DNA from: Novosphingobium terrae
GTDB taxonomy: Bacteria > Pseudomonadota > Alphaproteobacteria > Sphingomonadales > Sphingomonadaceae
Assembly: GCF_017163935.1 (NCBI RefSeq)
Contig: NZ_JABVZR010000004.1
Location: forward strand, 1 to 64,000
DNA length: 64,000 nucleotides
Direction of reading: 5' to 3'
Positions within the stretch are counted from its first letter, which is position 1, and each line of letters begins with the position of its first letter. Shown piece by piece: positions 26,370 through 34,204 of this stretch. The notes below the pieces were generated by a model. The model had not been told where the DNA came from. It worked only from the letters and a program-made list of their open reading frames with translations, and did no database searches. The position numbers were made by a program, and so were the translations under genes.

Positions 26370-26957
26370 TCAATCCAGCCTTGATGCCTTGATGTGCTGG
26401 GGAAATTTATCATTTTCCATAGCCCACATCAGGTATTCAACGCGCAAATCTATCAAAGCGCGATATTGCGCATCCACCGCCGTTAGGAAGCGCGCTATGT
26501 CCGCAACCGTCGTTTTTGCCGGAGGAATGACGTTCAGCGCGCGCTTACCCTTGTTACCAATCGATACCTCCAACGCGCCGCGCACCTCGCGCACGATAAT
26601 GCCATCCTCGGCAACCCATGCGTCATGCACAAAGCGGTTTCGCTTCTCCGATAATGGTCCAAGAAGCTCACTTAATGCAGCATCTAGCTTATTAAACCAC
26701 TCTCCATCGCCGCGCTTTATATATGCTGCTTTGCGGAGAATACTAATTTGGGTCCGAAACGGCGTCTCACTCATTACAGCGGTAGCGATGTCTCTGTCCG
26801 GTTCGCTTATCATGACGACAGAATGAAGAAGCTCGCGAACTTTAGTTTCGACCATGCCCCAGACAATGACTACAAAGCCGAGATGACGGGCCAGATTTTC
26901 CATATCTGTCGCATCAAGAATTTCGTCGCCGCTGTTGTCCACCGGAATTTTTGTCAC
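26370..26957 (-). CDS. HEPN-like protein with Rx4H motif
   Basis: The 195-residue mostly helical protein contains EKRNRFVHDAW (about residues 107-117), which fits the Rx4-6H active-site motif of HEPN ribonucleases. The preceding helices (MVETKVRELLHS; FNKLDAALSELLGPL) fit the HEPN four-helix layout. HEPN proteins occur in toxin-antitoxin and abortive-infection systems, usually with a MNT or other antitoxin; no partner is seen next to it. A KorB-like site with T at the centre lies 47 bp upstream. Confidence 0.55.
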   Translation of the reverse strand: MTKIPVDNSGDEILDATDMENLARHLGFVVIVWGMVETKVRELLHSVVMISEPDRDIATAVMSETPFRTQISILRKAAYIKRGDGEWFNKLDAALSELLGPLSEKRNRFVHDAWVAEDGIIVREVRGALEVSIGNKGKRALNVIPPAKTTVADIARFLTAVDAQYRALIDLRVEYLMWAMENDKFPQHIKASRLD

Positions 26958-27003
26958 TTAATCAGCCTTTGATTCGAGGCTATTAACCTCATCCCACTCT
27001 AAT

Positions 27004-27016
27004 TTTAGCTGCTAAA
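27004..27016. promoter_or_regulatory. KorB-like operator in the accessory region
   Basis: TTTAGCTGCTAAA has perfect arms but T at the central position, where the KorB consensus has G or C. It lies upstream of the minus-strand HEPN-like gene. It may be a functional site, or chance. Confidence 0.4.
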
Positions 27017-27194
27017 AGCCCGAGTTCGCAATTCTCAAAAGCGATCCAGAACGATATGCCCTTTAGCAGAGAGGTTTTACGGAGGCCGGACTCTGAACGA
27101 TCACCTTTGCGGTTGGCTGCAGCGTTCCGGGCCCAATTCGATTGCCAGACAATCGCATAATAGAAATTATGTTAATTATACAATGACTTATGGT

Positions 27195-28457
27195 CTATTT
27201 TGCTATCGGGATTTCTCTGAAATTGGTGGTCCATGCTGGGCTCTTCTGGCCGCGCTTGGTGTCAAAGCTACGTGCTCCGAAACCTTGGGAGGCGAGTTTG
27301 ATCGTCCCCCGGCCAAAGCGGCTGTTGAGCCCGTCCATGGCCTGCAACAACTCCGGCGCGCGCGGATCGGCCGCAGAGAAAAAGTCTCCCTGCCCCTTCC
27401 CTTCCGGCACAAGCTCCTCGAGCAGCACCCCGCATTTGGTGTAGACGCCACCGGGCTGATACATGGCTTCCATCATCTTGCCAGCGAGGGCACAAATCAC
27501 TCTCGGGTCGTTGCTGGGCGGAGAAAGCCGCTCCTGTCGGCTCGCAGACGGTGGATTGCTCTTATAGCGCGAGCCATGCGCGAAGGCGATCAGCCGAGAG
27601 GCGCTCAGGCCTTGGGCGCGGATCTTTTCGGCGGCGCGCGCGGCGCGCTGTACCATTGCCTCGCGTAACTCGCCCGGATTGGTGACAGGTGCGCCAAATT
27701 GCCGGGTTACAGCAGTCGCCTTCCGTGTGTCGGGTATCGGCTTGAAATCGTCGCATTCGATCCCGTTCAGTTCACGAACCAGGCGTTCAAGTACGACCGT
27801 GCCGACATTGCGGGCAACGGCAGGTTCCAGCTCAACGAGTTCCGCGGTGGTTCTCACGCCGAGAGGCTTCAGCCGCTCGACCATCGCAGGGCCGATGCCC
27901 CAAACCTCCTTGACCGGCCAAGCGGCAAACAGTCGGGAGCGAAGCTCTGCATCATGGAGGTCGATGACACCGCCCCAGACCTTTTCGGTCGCCTTGGCCA
28001 GGGCATTTGCGACTTTCGAGAGTGCGCGGGTCGGCCCTAAACCGATCCGTGTCGGAAGACCGGTGATGCGGGCGATCGCATCGCGCAGTTTAAATGCTGC
28101 CGCTACATCACCCAGGCCGTTGGGGAGTACGGGCGCTCTATAGAAGCTCTCATCAATGGAGTAGATCTCCACCACATCGCTATGGTCCGCGATGACCGCG
28201 TTGAATCTGCGATTCATATCCGCATAAAGTTCATAGTTCGAGGAGCGCACAACGATGCCGTGTTGCTCGATGATCTCACGGATTTTGAAGACCGGATCGC
28301 CCATCTTGATATGGAGCGCCTTGGCCTCCTCGCTGCGCGCCACGGCGCAGCCGTCATTGTTGGAGGTGACGATCACCGGCACGCGCCGGAGGCTCGGGTC
28401 GAACACCCGCTCGGCGCTAACATAGAAATTGCAGCAATCGACAAGAGCCCATGCCAT
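27195..28457 (-). CDS. umuC: UmuC, Y-family translesion DNA polymerase subunit
   Basis: The 420-residue Y-family polymerase has the N-terminal catalytic motif ([18 protein letters not shown]), the second acidic motif ([10 protein letters not shown]) and the helix-hairpin-helix region ([20 protein letters not shown]). The C-terminal domain is of UmuC type. It makes error-prone bypass DNA with UmuD'. It is nine bases after umuD. Plasmid-borne umuDC operons (for example mucAB) raise mutation rates after DNA damage. Confidence 0.92.
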   Translation of the reverse strand: MAWALVDCCNFYVSAERVFDPSLRRVPVIVTSNNDGCAVARSEEAKALHIKMGDPVFKIREIIEQHGIVVRSSNYELYADMNRRFNAVIADHSDVVEIYSIDESFYRAPVLPNGLGDVAAAFKLRDAIARITGLPTRIGLGPTRALSKVANALAKATEKVWGGVIDLHDAELRSRLFAAWPVKEVWGIGPAMVERLKPLGVRTTAELVELEPAVARNVGTVVLERLVRELNGIECDDFKPIPDTRKATAVTRQFGAPVTNPGELREAMVQRAARAAEKIRAQGLSASRLIAFAHGSRYKSNPPSASRQERLSPPSNDPRVICALAGKMMEAMYQPGGVYTKCGVLLEELVPEGKGQGDFFSAADPRAPELLQAMDGLNSRFGRGTIKLASQGFGARSFDTKRGQKSPAWTTNFREIPIAK

Positions 28458-28466
28458 CGCCAGCCC

Positions 28467-28904
28467 CTATCGCTGATAGTTTCTGACGCCTGCGCGCACG
28501 ACGCCCCAAACTTCGGCGCTGTCGTCGGCTACCTGCTCAGGATAGTTCTGGCGGCTGTTACGAGCCACCAGATAAGGCAGCCCATCTCTCCTGACGAGCT
28601 GGCGGCAGACGAATCCACCCGCAACCACCGCGATCACAATGTCGCCGGCTCGTGGCGTCTTATCTCGATCGACTACGACCACATCGCGATCCGAGATGCC
28701 GGCATCGATCATGCTGCTGCCATCTATCCGAAATACGAAGCTGCCCGCACGGTTGAGCTGTAGCAGCTCAGCCAGATTGATGGCATCTTCCTCCCAGTCC
28801 TGGGCGGGGCTTGGAAAGCCAGCACCTGCCACGCTGATCGCACTGAGCTGCAAGCCCGGCGCCAGTTCAGCGAGCGGGACTGGCTGCGCGACCGGCAGCT
28901 GCAT
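28467..28904 (-). CDS. umuD: UmuD-like protein lacking the catalytic lysine
   Basis: The 145-residue S24-family protein has the Ala-Gly cleavage site (AGAGFPSPAQDW) and the catalytic serine box GSSMIDAGISDRDVVVVD. At the position of E. coli Lys97 (GEFTVKKL) the sequence reads GGFVCRQL, with codon CGC (Arg). The general base for RecA-stimulated self-cleavage is therefore replaced. It precedes umuC and follows a LexA box. It may be cleaved in trans by a chromosomal UmuD, act uncleaved, or be inactive. Confidence 0.88.
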   Translation of the reverse strand: MQLPVAQPVPLAELAPGLQLSAISVAGAGFPSPAQDWEEDAINLAELLQLNRAGSFVFRIDGSSMIDAGISDRDVVVVDRDKTPRAGDIVIAVVAGGFVCRQLVRRDGLPYLVARNSRQNYPEQVADDSAEVWGVVRAGVRNYQR

Positions 28905-28947
28905 AATATGATTCCCTTGCTCGATCCGCCCATCAATACGCCAATCC

Positions 28948-28962
28948 GAACAAATAGGGAAC
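28948..28962 (-). promoter_or_regulatory. LexA SOS box of umuDC
   Basis: On the minus strand the sequence is GTTCCCTATTTGTTC, an exact match to the alphaproteobacterial LexA site GTTC-N7-GTTC. It ends 44 bp upstream of umuD. It implies DNA-damage induction by the host LexA and supports an alphaproteobacterial host. Confidence 0.85.
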
Positions 28963-29012
28963 AGAGATTTTCGGGCTATGCCCCGATTTATCTCAAAAGG
29001 GCGCTCTGGGCG

Positions 29013-29264
29013 CTAGTCGTCAACGGCACGATCGCGGATCGCCTGGGCAATTTCCCGGACAATCTCGGCTTGATCGCCGGACTGCGCAGCGGCAAAGGAT
29101 TCCGCAATAAACGCGGATCGCTCGAATCCGTCATCCCCGCGCTCATGTTCGCGTATCATTTGAGCTAGGTAAGTCAGGCGCCCGACAATCACGGGGGATT
29201 GCCCGGCGGTAAAGGCCTCCACAATCCTTGCCGATTGCTCGAACCCATCCACATTAGAAGCCAT
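29013..29264 (-). CDS. Small protein with internal duplication, unknown
   Basis: The 83-residue acidic helical protein contains two copies of one unit: DGFEQSARIVEAFTAGQSP (residues 6-24) and DGFERSAFIAESFAAAQSG (45-63). No family is recognised. It lies upstream of umuD on the same strand, with the LexA box between them. Coding is supported by the duplicated, conserved-looking sequence. Confidence 0.6.
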   Translation of the reverse strand: MASNVDGFEQSARIVEAFTAGQSPVIVGRLTYLAQMIREHERGDDGFERSAFIAESFAAAQSGDQAEIVREIAQAIRDRAVDD

Positions 29265-29285
29265 TGGCCCTGCTCCCTTGCCTTT

Positions 29286-29588
29286 TCAGAGTGTGGCCAG
29301 CCTATTCAGAATGAACAGCGCCATTGGAACACCTAACACCACAGCGGCGACCAGATACCTGACTGCTGGCCAGTTTGTTGCCGCCCAGAGCATCCCAAAT
29401 GCGATCAGACAGAATACGGGAAAGCCAATCAGGAGGCCTGACAGGGCGCCCCAACCGTTTATCGCAATCCAAGTGCCGAGAAGCGGAATGGCCACCAGCG
29501 TTATTGCGAAGGTGACATTAAAGACACCTTCAAAGAACGGAACATCGCCCGCCCAAAATGTCTCCCGTGTCTTGCCTATGTTTTCCAT
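29286..29588 (-). CDS. Small three-helix membrane protein, unknown
   Basis: The 100-residue protein has three hydrophobic segments (about 22-42, 48-68, 75-97) separated by short loops. No domain is recognised. It is followed closely by the 83-residue repeat protein on the same strand, probably in one transcript. Confidence 0.6.
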   Translation of the reverse strand: MENIGKTRETFWAGDVPFFEGVFNVTFAITLVAIPLLGTWIAINGWGALSGLLIGFPVFCLIAFGMLWAATNWPAVRYLVAAVVLGVPMALFILNRLATL

Positions 29589-29651
29589 GGCTTACCCCAC
29601 CAATCGCCTAGCTGATCACTATGCCATCTGACATGGGCATTCTCAATAGTT

Positions 29652-29685
29652 GGTCAAGGCCGCCCACTCAGGGGCGGCCTTGACC
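29652..29685. terminator. 14-bp hairpin after the minus-strand regulator operon
   Basis: GGTCAAGGCCGCCC pairs perfectly with its complement across a 6-base loop, immediately beyond the stop of the gene at 29687. It lacks a T-run but is placed as a terminator for the mucR-like operon. Confidence 0.6.
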
Positions 29686-29686
29686 T

Positions 29687-30004
29687 CTAGGGATCGTTCG
29701 CTGCCGAGCCGCAGACATAATCCCGAAGACTTTCAAGCATATCCTCAATATGAGCACCATCGCCGGGTGCGGTTGAAAATCTCAACCGCACCCGGCTGAC
29801 TTCATTCTGCGCCAAGGTCGAAAAATAATTCAGAAGTTCCTTGGCGCGGCACTGGTTGGTCCGGGTCATCTCCAGGATATCCGCTTCAAAGCGCGCTTCG
29901 TGATAGGCTGCTGCATTGAAGTAAATCTGACCGTCAACGCCTATCGTGCAAAATCGCATTGATGAGACGCTTGATGTTCGCCAGTCATCGAGGCGATCGT
30001 TCAC
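29687..30004 (-). CDS. Hypothetical protein downstream of mucR
   Basis: The 105-residue protein has no recognised motif. The N-terminal part looks like a small beta unit (MRFCTIGVDGQIYFNAAAYHEARF), followed by helices. Its start overlaps the mucR-like stop (30001-30004), so it is translationally coupled to the regulator. Confidence 0.6.
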   Translation of the reverse strand: MNDRLDDWRTSSVSSMRFCTIGVDGQIYFNAAAYHEARFEADILEMTRTNQCRAKELLNYFSTLAQNEVSRVRLRFSTAPGDGAHIEDMLESLRDYVCGSAANDP

Positions 30005-30477
30005 GCTTTCGAGCCTTCAACCTTGCCGGTGCGTCGCTTGCGGGTTTCCTTCGGCGCTCCGGGCTTAGTATCACGAGGCTTGCGCCCCAGGCCAATTTCC
30101 TTGGCGAGCGAACGGCGCTTTTCGGCGTAGGACGGTGCTACCATTGGATAATCGGCGGGCAGATTCCAACGCTCCCGATAGGCTTCCGGGGTCAGATTGT
30201 AACGCGTAGCCAAGTGCCGCTTGAGCATCTTCAGCTTTTTCCCGTCTTCGAGGCAGACGATATAATCCTGTTTGACCGACGAGCGCACGCTCACCGCTGG
30301 CGTTGGAGCGACTGACTCATCAGGCGTCGACTGCCCCAGCCCTACGAGAGCGCCGTATACCGATGCGATGAGCTCTGGCATATCGGCAACAGGAACGCTG
30401 TTGTGGCTCACATGTGCCGCAATAATGTCGCTGGTTAGAGTGATGAGGGTTTCTTTCTGAAGGGTGCCGTCTGTCAT
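30001..30477 (-). CDS. MucR/Ros family zinc-finger transcriptional regulator
   Basis: The 158-residue protein carries the prokaryotic Ros/MucR zinc-finger core (DYIVCLEDGKKLKMLKRHLATRY), followed by the family signature (LTPEAYRERWNLPADYPMVAPSYAEKR and GLGRKP). These proteins are H-NS-like or gene-specific regulators restricted mostly to alphaproteobacteria, controlling surface polysaccharide, motility and mobile genes. It might silence the neighbouring AT-rich cluster; this is inference. Confidence 0.9.
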   Translation of the reverse strand: MTDGTLQKETLITLTSDIIAAHVSHNSVPVADMPELIASVYGALVGLGQSTPDESVAPTPAVSVRSSVKQDYIVCLEDGKKLKMLKRHLATRYNLTPEAYRERWNLPADYPMVAPSYAEKRRSLAKEIGLGRKPRDTKPGAPKETRKRRTGKVEGSKA

Positions 30478-30555
30478 TTCTTATCTCTATGCAGTTAAAC
30501 CAATGCCCAAGCCGTAAATGAATGCTAACATGAAAATATTCAAGTGGGGATCGCT

Positions 30556-30969
30556 TTATATCGATGTTCTGAGCCTATAGCGCTGCATCTGACGAAATCC
30601 TTGATCGTATAAATCGTGATCATTTGGCACCAAAACTGTGTGCAAGTAGGTCGCACCAGCGTTCAGGCACGCTTTCTGAGAGGCAATGTTATCGGGATGG
30701 ATGGTGATCCACAATTCGGCAAGGGAATGCCTGCGCGCAAGCCTAGCGACTTGCCTTATGGCTTGCGTTGCATACCCTCTCCTTCGATACTCAACATGGA
30801 TGTCATAACCTATATGGCCAATGTAACGAACTGAAGTGGCGTCAGCGATTCGTAGCCTGATTGCACCAACGTTTACGCCCCCGGCCAAAATATCATAGTG
30901 TTCTGTCGGAAAGTACATTTTGACCGGGTCGCGCTGAACTGTCTTGTTCATTAGCAATTCTATACACAT
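30556..30969 (-). CDS. GNAT family N-acetyltransferase
   Basis: The 137-residue protein has the GNAT acetyl-CoA loop (VEYRRRGYATQAIRQV, the Q/RxxGxG/A type) and the later helix (NIASQKACLNAGATYL). Substrate is unknown; similar proteins modify small amines, antibiotics or protein N-termini. It diverges from the acyltransferase gene at 31250. The 280-bp gap between them holds no feature I can support. Confidence 0.8.
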   Translation of the reverse strand: MCIELLMNKTVQRDPVKMYFPTEHYDILAGGVNVGAIRLRIADATSVRYIGHIGYDIHVEYRRRGYATQAIRQVARLARRHSLAELWITIHPDNIASQKACLNAGATYLHTVLVPNDHDLYDQGFRQMQRYRLRTSI

Positions 30970-31249
30970 TTGGCGCTCCGAATCACTTAACTGGAATGTT
31001 GGATTCCATATTGCATCTGATTCGCCATATATTGAAGAAATCCGTGATCCAAGCTTGAGAAATGTTAAATGGACAGGCTGTGGCTAAATTGAAGCCCGGA
31101 GCGCGGGCCTCAATAACGGGGCCGACGCTGGAGCAGATGACGGTATAGGTGTAGATGTCCAGCCTGCTGCGCAAGCCCGCACAGGTATGCAATCAGCTTG
31201 ATCATAGTAATATGATTTCTTGTTTTTAACTGCCTGAAGAGATCTTATA

Positions 31250-31894
31250 ATGTCACTTATTATAGTCGCAAGTTCGAGTGGTCAGCATGCTGCCGTGGTA
31301 TATGAAGCTGCTATCCTTGCAGGAATGGCTGTGGAAGGTCTTGCGACCATTGAACATGATGCACCATCCGCAATTCTTGATTGTAAATTTTTGGGGGATG
31401 TAGATGAAGTTATTTCTTCAGCATCTCACCGAAGGGCACAATTTGTAATTGCGTGTGGCTCTAATATGGTGCGCCGTCATTGGTGTGAACGCATTCTAGC
31501 GCTTGGAGTGGAACTCGGCACTGTTTGTCATCCTGCCGCAATCATTTCTCCCAGCGCAGCTATAGCTCCGGGGTCAACATTGCTGGCCGGGGCTATAGTC
31601 GGTCCCCGTGCGTCCGTAGGCTACGGGGTCATAGTGAATCATGCATCGACCGTGGACCATGATTGCCGGATAGGTGACTACGTCAACATCAGTCCTGGTG
31701 CCCGCCTCGCAGGTTGTGTTCAATTAGAAAATGGCGTCTTCGTGGGGATGAATGCCTCAATTATTCAAAGCATTCGACTCGGTGAAAATGCAATAGTAGG
31801 AGCAGGAGCAGTCGTCACGCGCGACGTTGCTCCAGAGGCTACAGTTGTAGGTGTACCTGCCCACCCCATCTCATCGCGAAAAAACGCGGATTAG
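31250..31894 (+). CDS. NeuD/PglD-like acyltransferase
   Basis: The 214-residue protein has an N-terminal Rossmann-like domain (SLIIVASSSGQHAAVVYEAA) and a C-terminal left-handed beta-helix of hexapeptide repeats (about 95-205, with VNHASTVDHDCRIGDYVNI and GAGAVVTRDV). NeuD and PglD acetylate sialic acids or UDP-amino sugars; the catalytic His is expected in NHASTVDHD. It converges on the minus-strand cluster and probably acylates an amino or hydroxyl group of its product. It is the only plus-strand gene of the cluster. Confidence 0.8.
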   Translation: MSLIIVASSSGQHAAVVYEAAILAGMAVEGLATIEHDAPSAILDCKFLGDVDEVISSASHRRAQFVIACGSNMVRRHWCERILALGVELGTVCHPAAIISPSAAIAPGSTLLAGAIVGPRASVGYGVIVNHASTVDHDCRIGDYVNISPGARLAGCVQLENGVFVGMNASIIQSIRLGENAIVGAGAVVTRDVAPEATVVGVPAHPISSRKNAD

Positions 31895-31908
31895 GCTTAA
31901 TCCAGTTT

Positions 31909-33177
31909 TCAGAGATCCTCATAGGCTGCAATCTCGTGGTCTGCATCATGACCGCCCATTAAGGCTTTAGGCGACTGCCCGTCTACTAGTGCGACAATGG
32001 TGTAGCAAATCGCTCCCAGGGCGAACACAGTGCGGAGTGATAGGGCGTCAGAAAGCATGCCCCATAGTAAGCTTCCCGAAGCCATACACCCAAACGTAGC
32101 AGCCATATAAATGGCGATTCCCCGCCCCCGCAAATGTGGCGGCATTGTCAAAATCAGCCGCGAATTTAGGTTGACCATCTGTATGAGCATCGTAGCTCCA
32201 GCAATCGCTAGTGCCGCACATAATGTTATCAGGTTGCTGCCGATCGCAAGGAGGCTCAAGGCCAGCGCGCCACCGAGGGCGCCAGCCCTGAGCAGTTTCC
32301 GATCATCGGTCATAACGCGCTGCGCTAGCGAATACGCGATACCGCCAATGACTGAACCAGCTCCGATGGAAGAAAGAAGCAGACTATAAACCTTTGAATC
32401 GCCCGCAAGCAAATCGCGGGCGATCAAGGGCGTGAGACTCAAATAGCATGCTGCGCACGCGTAGAGGACCATACCACGGGCAACCAACCGCTGTATTGGC
32501 CGCGATTTCCAGACGTAACGAATGCCGATCCGCTGCTCCGTCCACATCGAAACCTGCCGATCCAATCGGGGTGCAGAGTTTGTGGGAGAGATGAGCAATA
32601 GCGCAGCTACGACCAATACGTAAGCGAACGCGTTACAGGCATATGTCGCCGAAGGGCCGCCGTAAAGTAGCAACAAGCCTGCCGCACCGGGGCCAATGAT
32701 TCGAGCAATATTGAAGCTGATGCTGCTGATCGCGATGGCAGACGGTATGTTGCGGGGCTGAACGAGCGATGGGACGATAGCTTCGAATGCGGGGCCAGCC
32801 AAGGCCGCTGCGGCACCTGATAGAAGCGTGAGTGTAAAAATAGCAGCAAAGCTCAATTGATTGACCGCACCCAGTACGGCGAGCGCTGCGCCGACTAAAA
32901 TAAGTACCAGTTGGCACCAGATCAGAAGTCTCCTGCGATCGGAGCGGTCTGCCAAAACCCCAGCGGGTAGGGCGAGAAGCAGGGTGGGGCCTGATACGGC
33001 AGCCTGGACTACGGTCACTGCAGAATTATGATATCCAGCATTGGCCAAAATCCAAGCCGAGGTGGCCTCACGCATCCAAACACCAACGTAGCTAATGAGT
33101 AGAGCGCCCGCCAGCAATGCAAAGCTGGTGTCCTGCAATGCCCTAAGCGGACCTGAACTTGTAAGGAATTTTCTCAA
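31909..33177 (-). CDS. MFS exporter (EntS-like MFS_3)
   Basis: The 422-residue twelve-helix transporter has the MFS loop motif (GVLADRSDRRRLLIW after helix 2) and fits the MFS_3 exporter group. It is the last gene of the DegT/GMC/DUF1460 set, separated by about 100 bp. A second, different exporter of the same group lies at 37328. Export of the cluster's product or self-resistance is the likely role. Confidence 0.82.
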   Translation of the reverse strand: MRKFLTSSGPLRALQDTSFALLAGALLISYVGVWMREATSAWILANAGYHNSAVTVVQAAVSGPTLLLALPAGVLADRSDRRRLLIWCQLVLILVGAALAVLGAVNQLSFAAIFTLTLLSGAAAALAGPAFEAIVPSLVQPRNIPSAIAISSISFNIARIIGPGAAGLLLLYGGPSATYACNAFAYVLVVAALLLISPTNSAPRLDRQVSMWTEQRIGIRYVWKSRPIQRLVARGMVLYACAACYLSLTPLIARDLLAGDSKVYSLLLSSIGAGSVIGGIAYSLAQRVMTDDRKLLRAGALGGALALSLLAIGSNLITLCAALAIAGATMLIQMVNLNSRLILTMPPHLRGRGIAIYMAATFGCMASGSLLWGMLSDALSLRTVFALGAICYTIVALVDGQSPKALMGGHDADHEIAAYEDL

Positions 33178-33278
33178 CTCCAGATCCTCATCACCAGTTT
33201 CATTGAGAGAAAAATTTCAATGTTTCTCAACACATAAATGTACAAGCCCGACTTGCATCATAGGTATAGAAATTGGGG

Positions 33279-34061
33279 TCACTTGCCATAGTCAAGTACG
33301 ATTCTAAAATCATTTTCAAGACATACATGATGCATTGCACTTTGCATTATATCTATTGGCAAAGGAGATGCGATAAGGATACCGCATCCTGTATTTCTCT
33401 CCATGAAAGATTTTAGATTTTCTTCAACGACCCCACCAGCGCTACGTGCGGCATGTCTTATGGAAATGTCATTGGATCTAATCGCAATTCCGCAGTGAAA
33501 AACATCCAGTTCATACCTGTTCGATCCGAAGGCGATGAAGTCACCCGTTCGGATAGCATCCATCCATGCAGCACCAATATCGTAAGGATGATAATCTATA
33601 GAGATATGCCTTGGCGGGATCGCCGGTAATACCGATAGGCATTTCTCGACAGGTAATTGTTGAACTGAAAAGTGGCTAGTGCTGAAGACGCCTTGCTCTA
33701 CGCCATTTCCGATCCAGTCGAATGTATAGTGATTTCGGTTAAGCCATGATATTGGTCCACTGTAACGCAGCAAAGTGAGAGATGTTATAAATTCTTCCAG
33801 TGTGTCGGAACGAGAAGCTGCATAAACGAAATCACAATACGTGACGCAATCGAACCGATCTACCGATATGCTCAGTGCCTCATCTCCCGCAACGCGGTCT
33901 GAAAGGGTGTTGGCTTCATACCTCGATCCCAACAAAACATTGGACCAGTAATCAATCCTGTCCGCGACACACCGCTCGGCTCGCAATGATTCAAACCCAT
34001 TTAAAAGCAAGGATCTGACCGTTTCGCGATCGGGCGTGTAGAGAACAGTTTCACCGCTCAT
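33279..34061 (-). CDS. DUF1460 family (NlpC/P60-like) protein
   Basis: The 260-residue protein has the catalytic cysteine motif VDRFDCVTYCDFVYAA (about residues 68-83), the DUF1460 core (RYSGPISWLNRNHYTFDW) and the histidine motif DVFHCGIAI. DUF1460 proteins are papain-like amidase relatives, usually secreted and wall-associated. Here no signal peptide is seen and the gene lies between aminotransferase and exporter genes. It may therefore hydrolyse or form an amide in a biosynthetic pathway; this is inferred. Confidence 0.75.
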   Translation of the reverse strand: MSGETVLYTPDRETVRSLLLNGFESLRAERCVADRIDYWSNVLLGSRYEANTLSDRVAGDEALSISVDRFDCVTYCDFVYAASRSDTLEEFITSLTLLRYSGPISWLNRNHYTFDWIGNGVEQGVFSTSHFSVQQLPVEKCLSVLPAIPPRHISIDYHPYDIGAAWMDAIRTGDFIAFGSNRYELDVFHCGIAIRSNDISIRHAARSAGGVVEENLKSFMERNTGCGILIASPLPIDIMQSAMHHVCLENDFRIVLDYGK

Positions 34062-34164
34062 CTTGGTCTCTGCCTACGCTTATCAATCGATGTAGATTGG
34101 TCGTCGCCAAGGATCTCGAAAAGCGGCGGGTGTCGTCGATCATTTGAATATTGCGAATGTCCAT
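34051..34164 (-). CDS. Possible 37-residue peptide ORF coupled to the DUF1460 gene
   Basis: An ATG at 34164, nine bases after GGAG, opens 37 codons (MDIRNIQMIDDTRRFSRSL and 18 more). The stop overlaps the DUF1460 start by 11 bases, as in coupled translation. It is hydrophilic with no recognised motif. It could be a leader for coupling or a small substrate or partner peptide; it could also be fortuitous. Confidence 0.35.
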   Translation of the reverse strand: MDIRNIQMIDDTRRFSRSLATTNLHRLISVGRDQDER

Positions 34165-34204
34165 TGAGAAACACTCCAACATTGATCCGCCACGATTTGG
34201 CCGC

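Noticed and set aside
30983..31192. Minus-strand 69-codon frame before the acyltransferase gene
   Set aside because: No ribosome site, no motif and unusual composition; insufficient support for a gene or precursor peptide.
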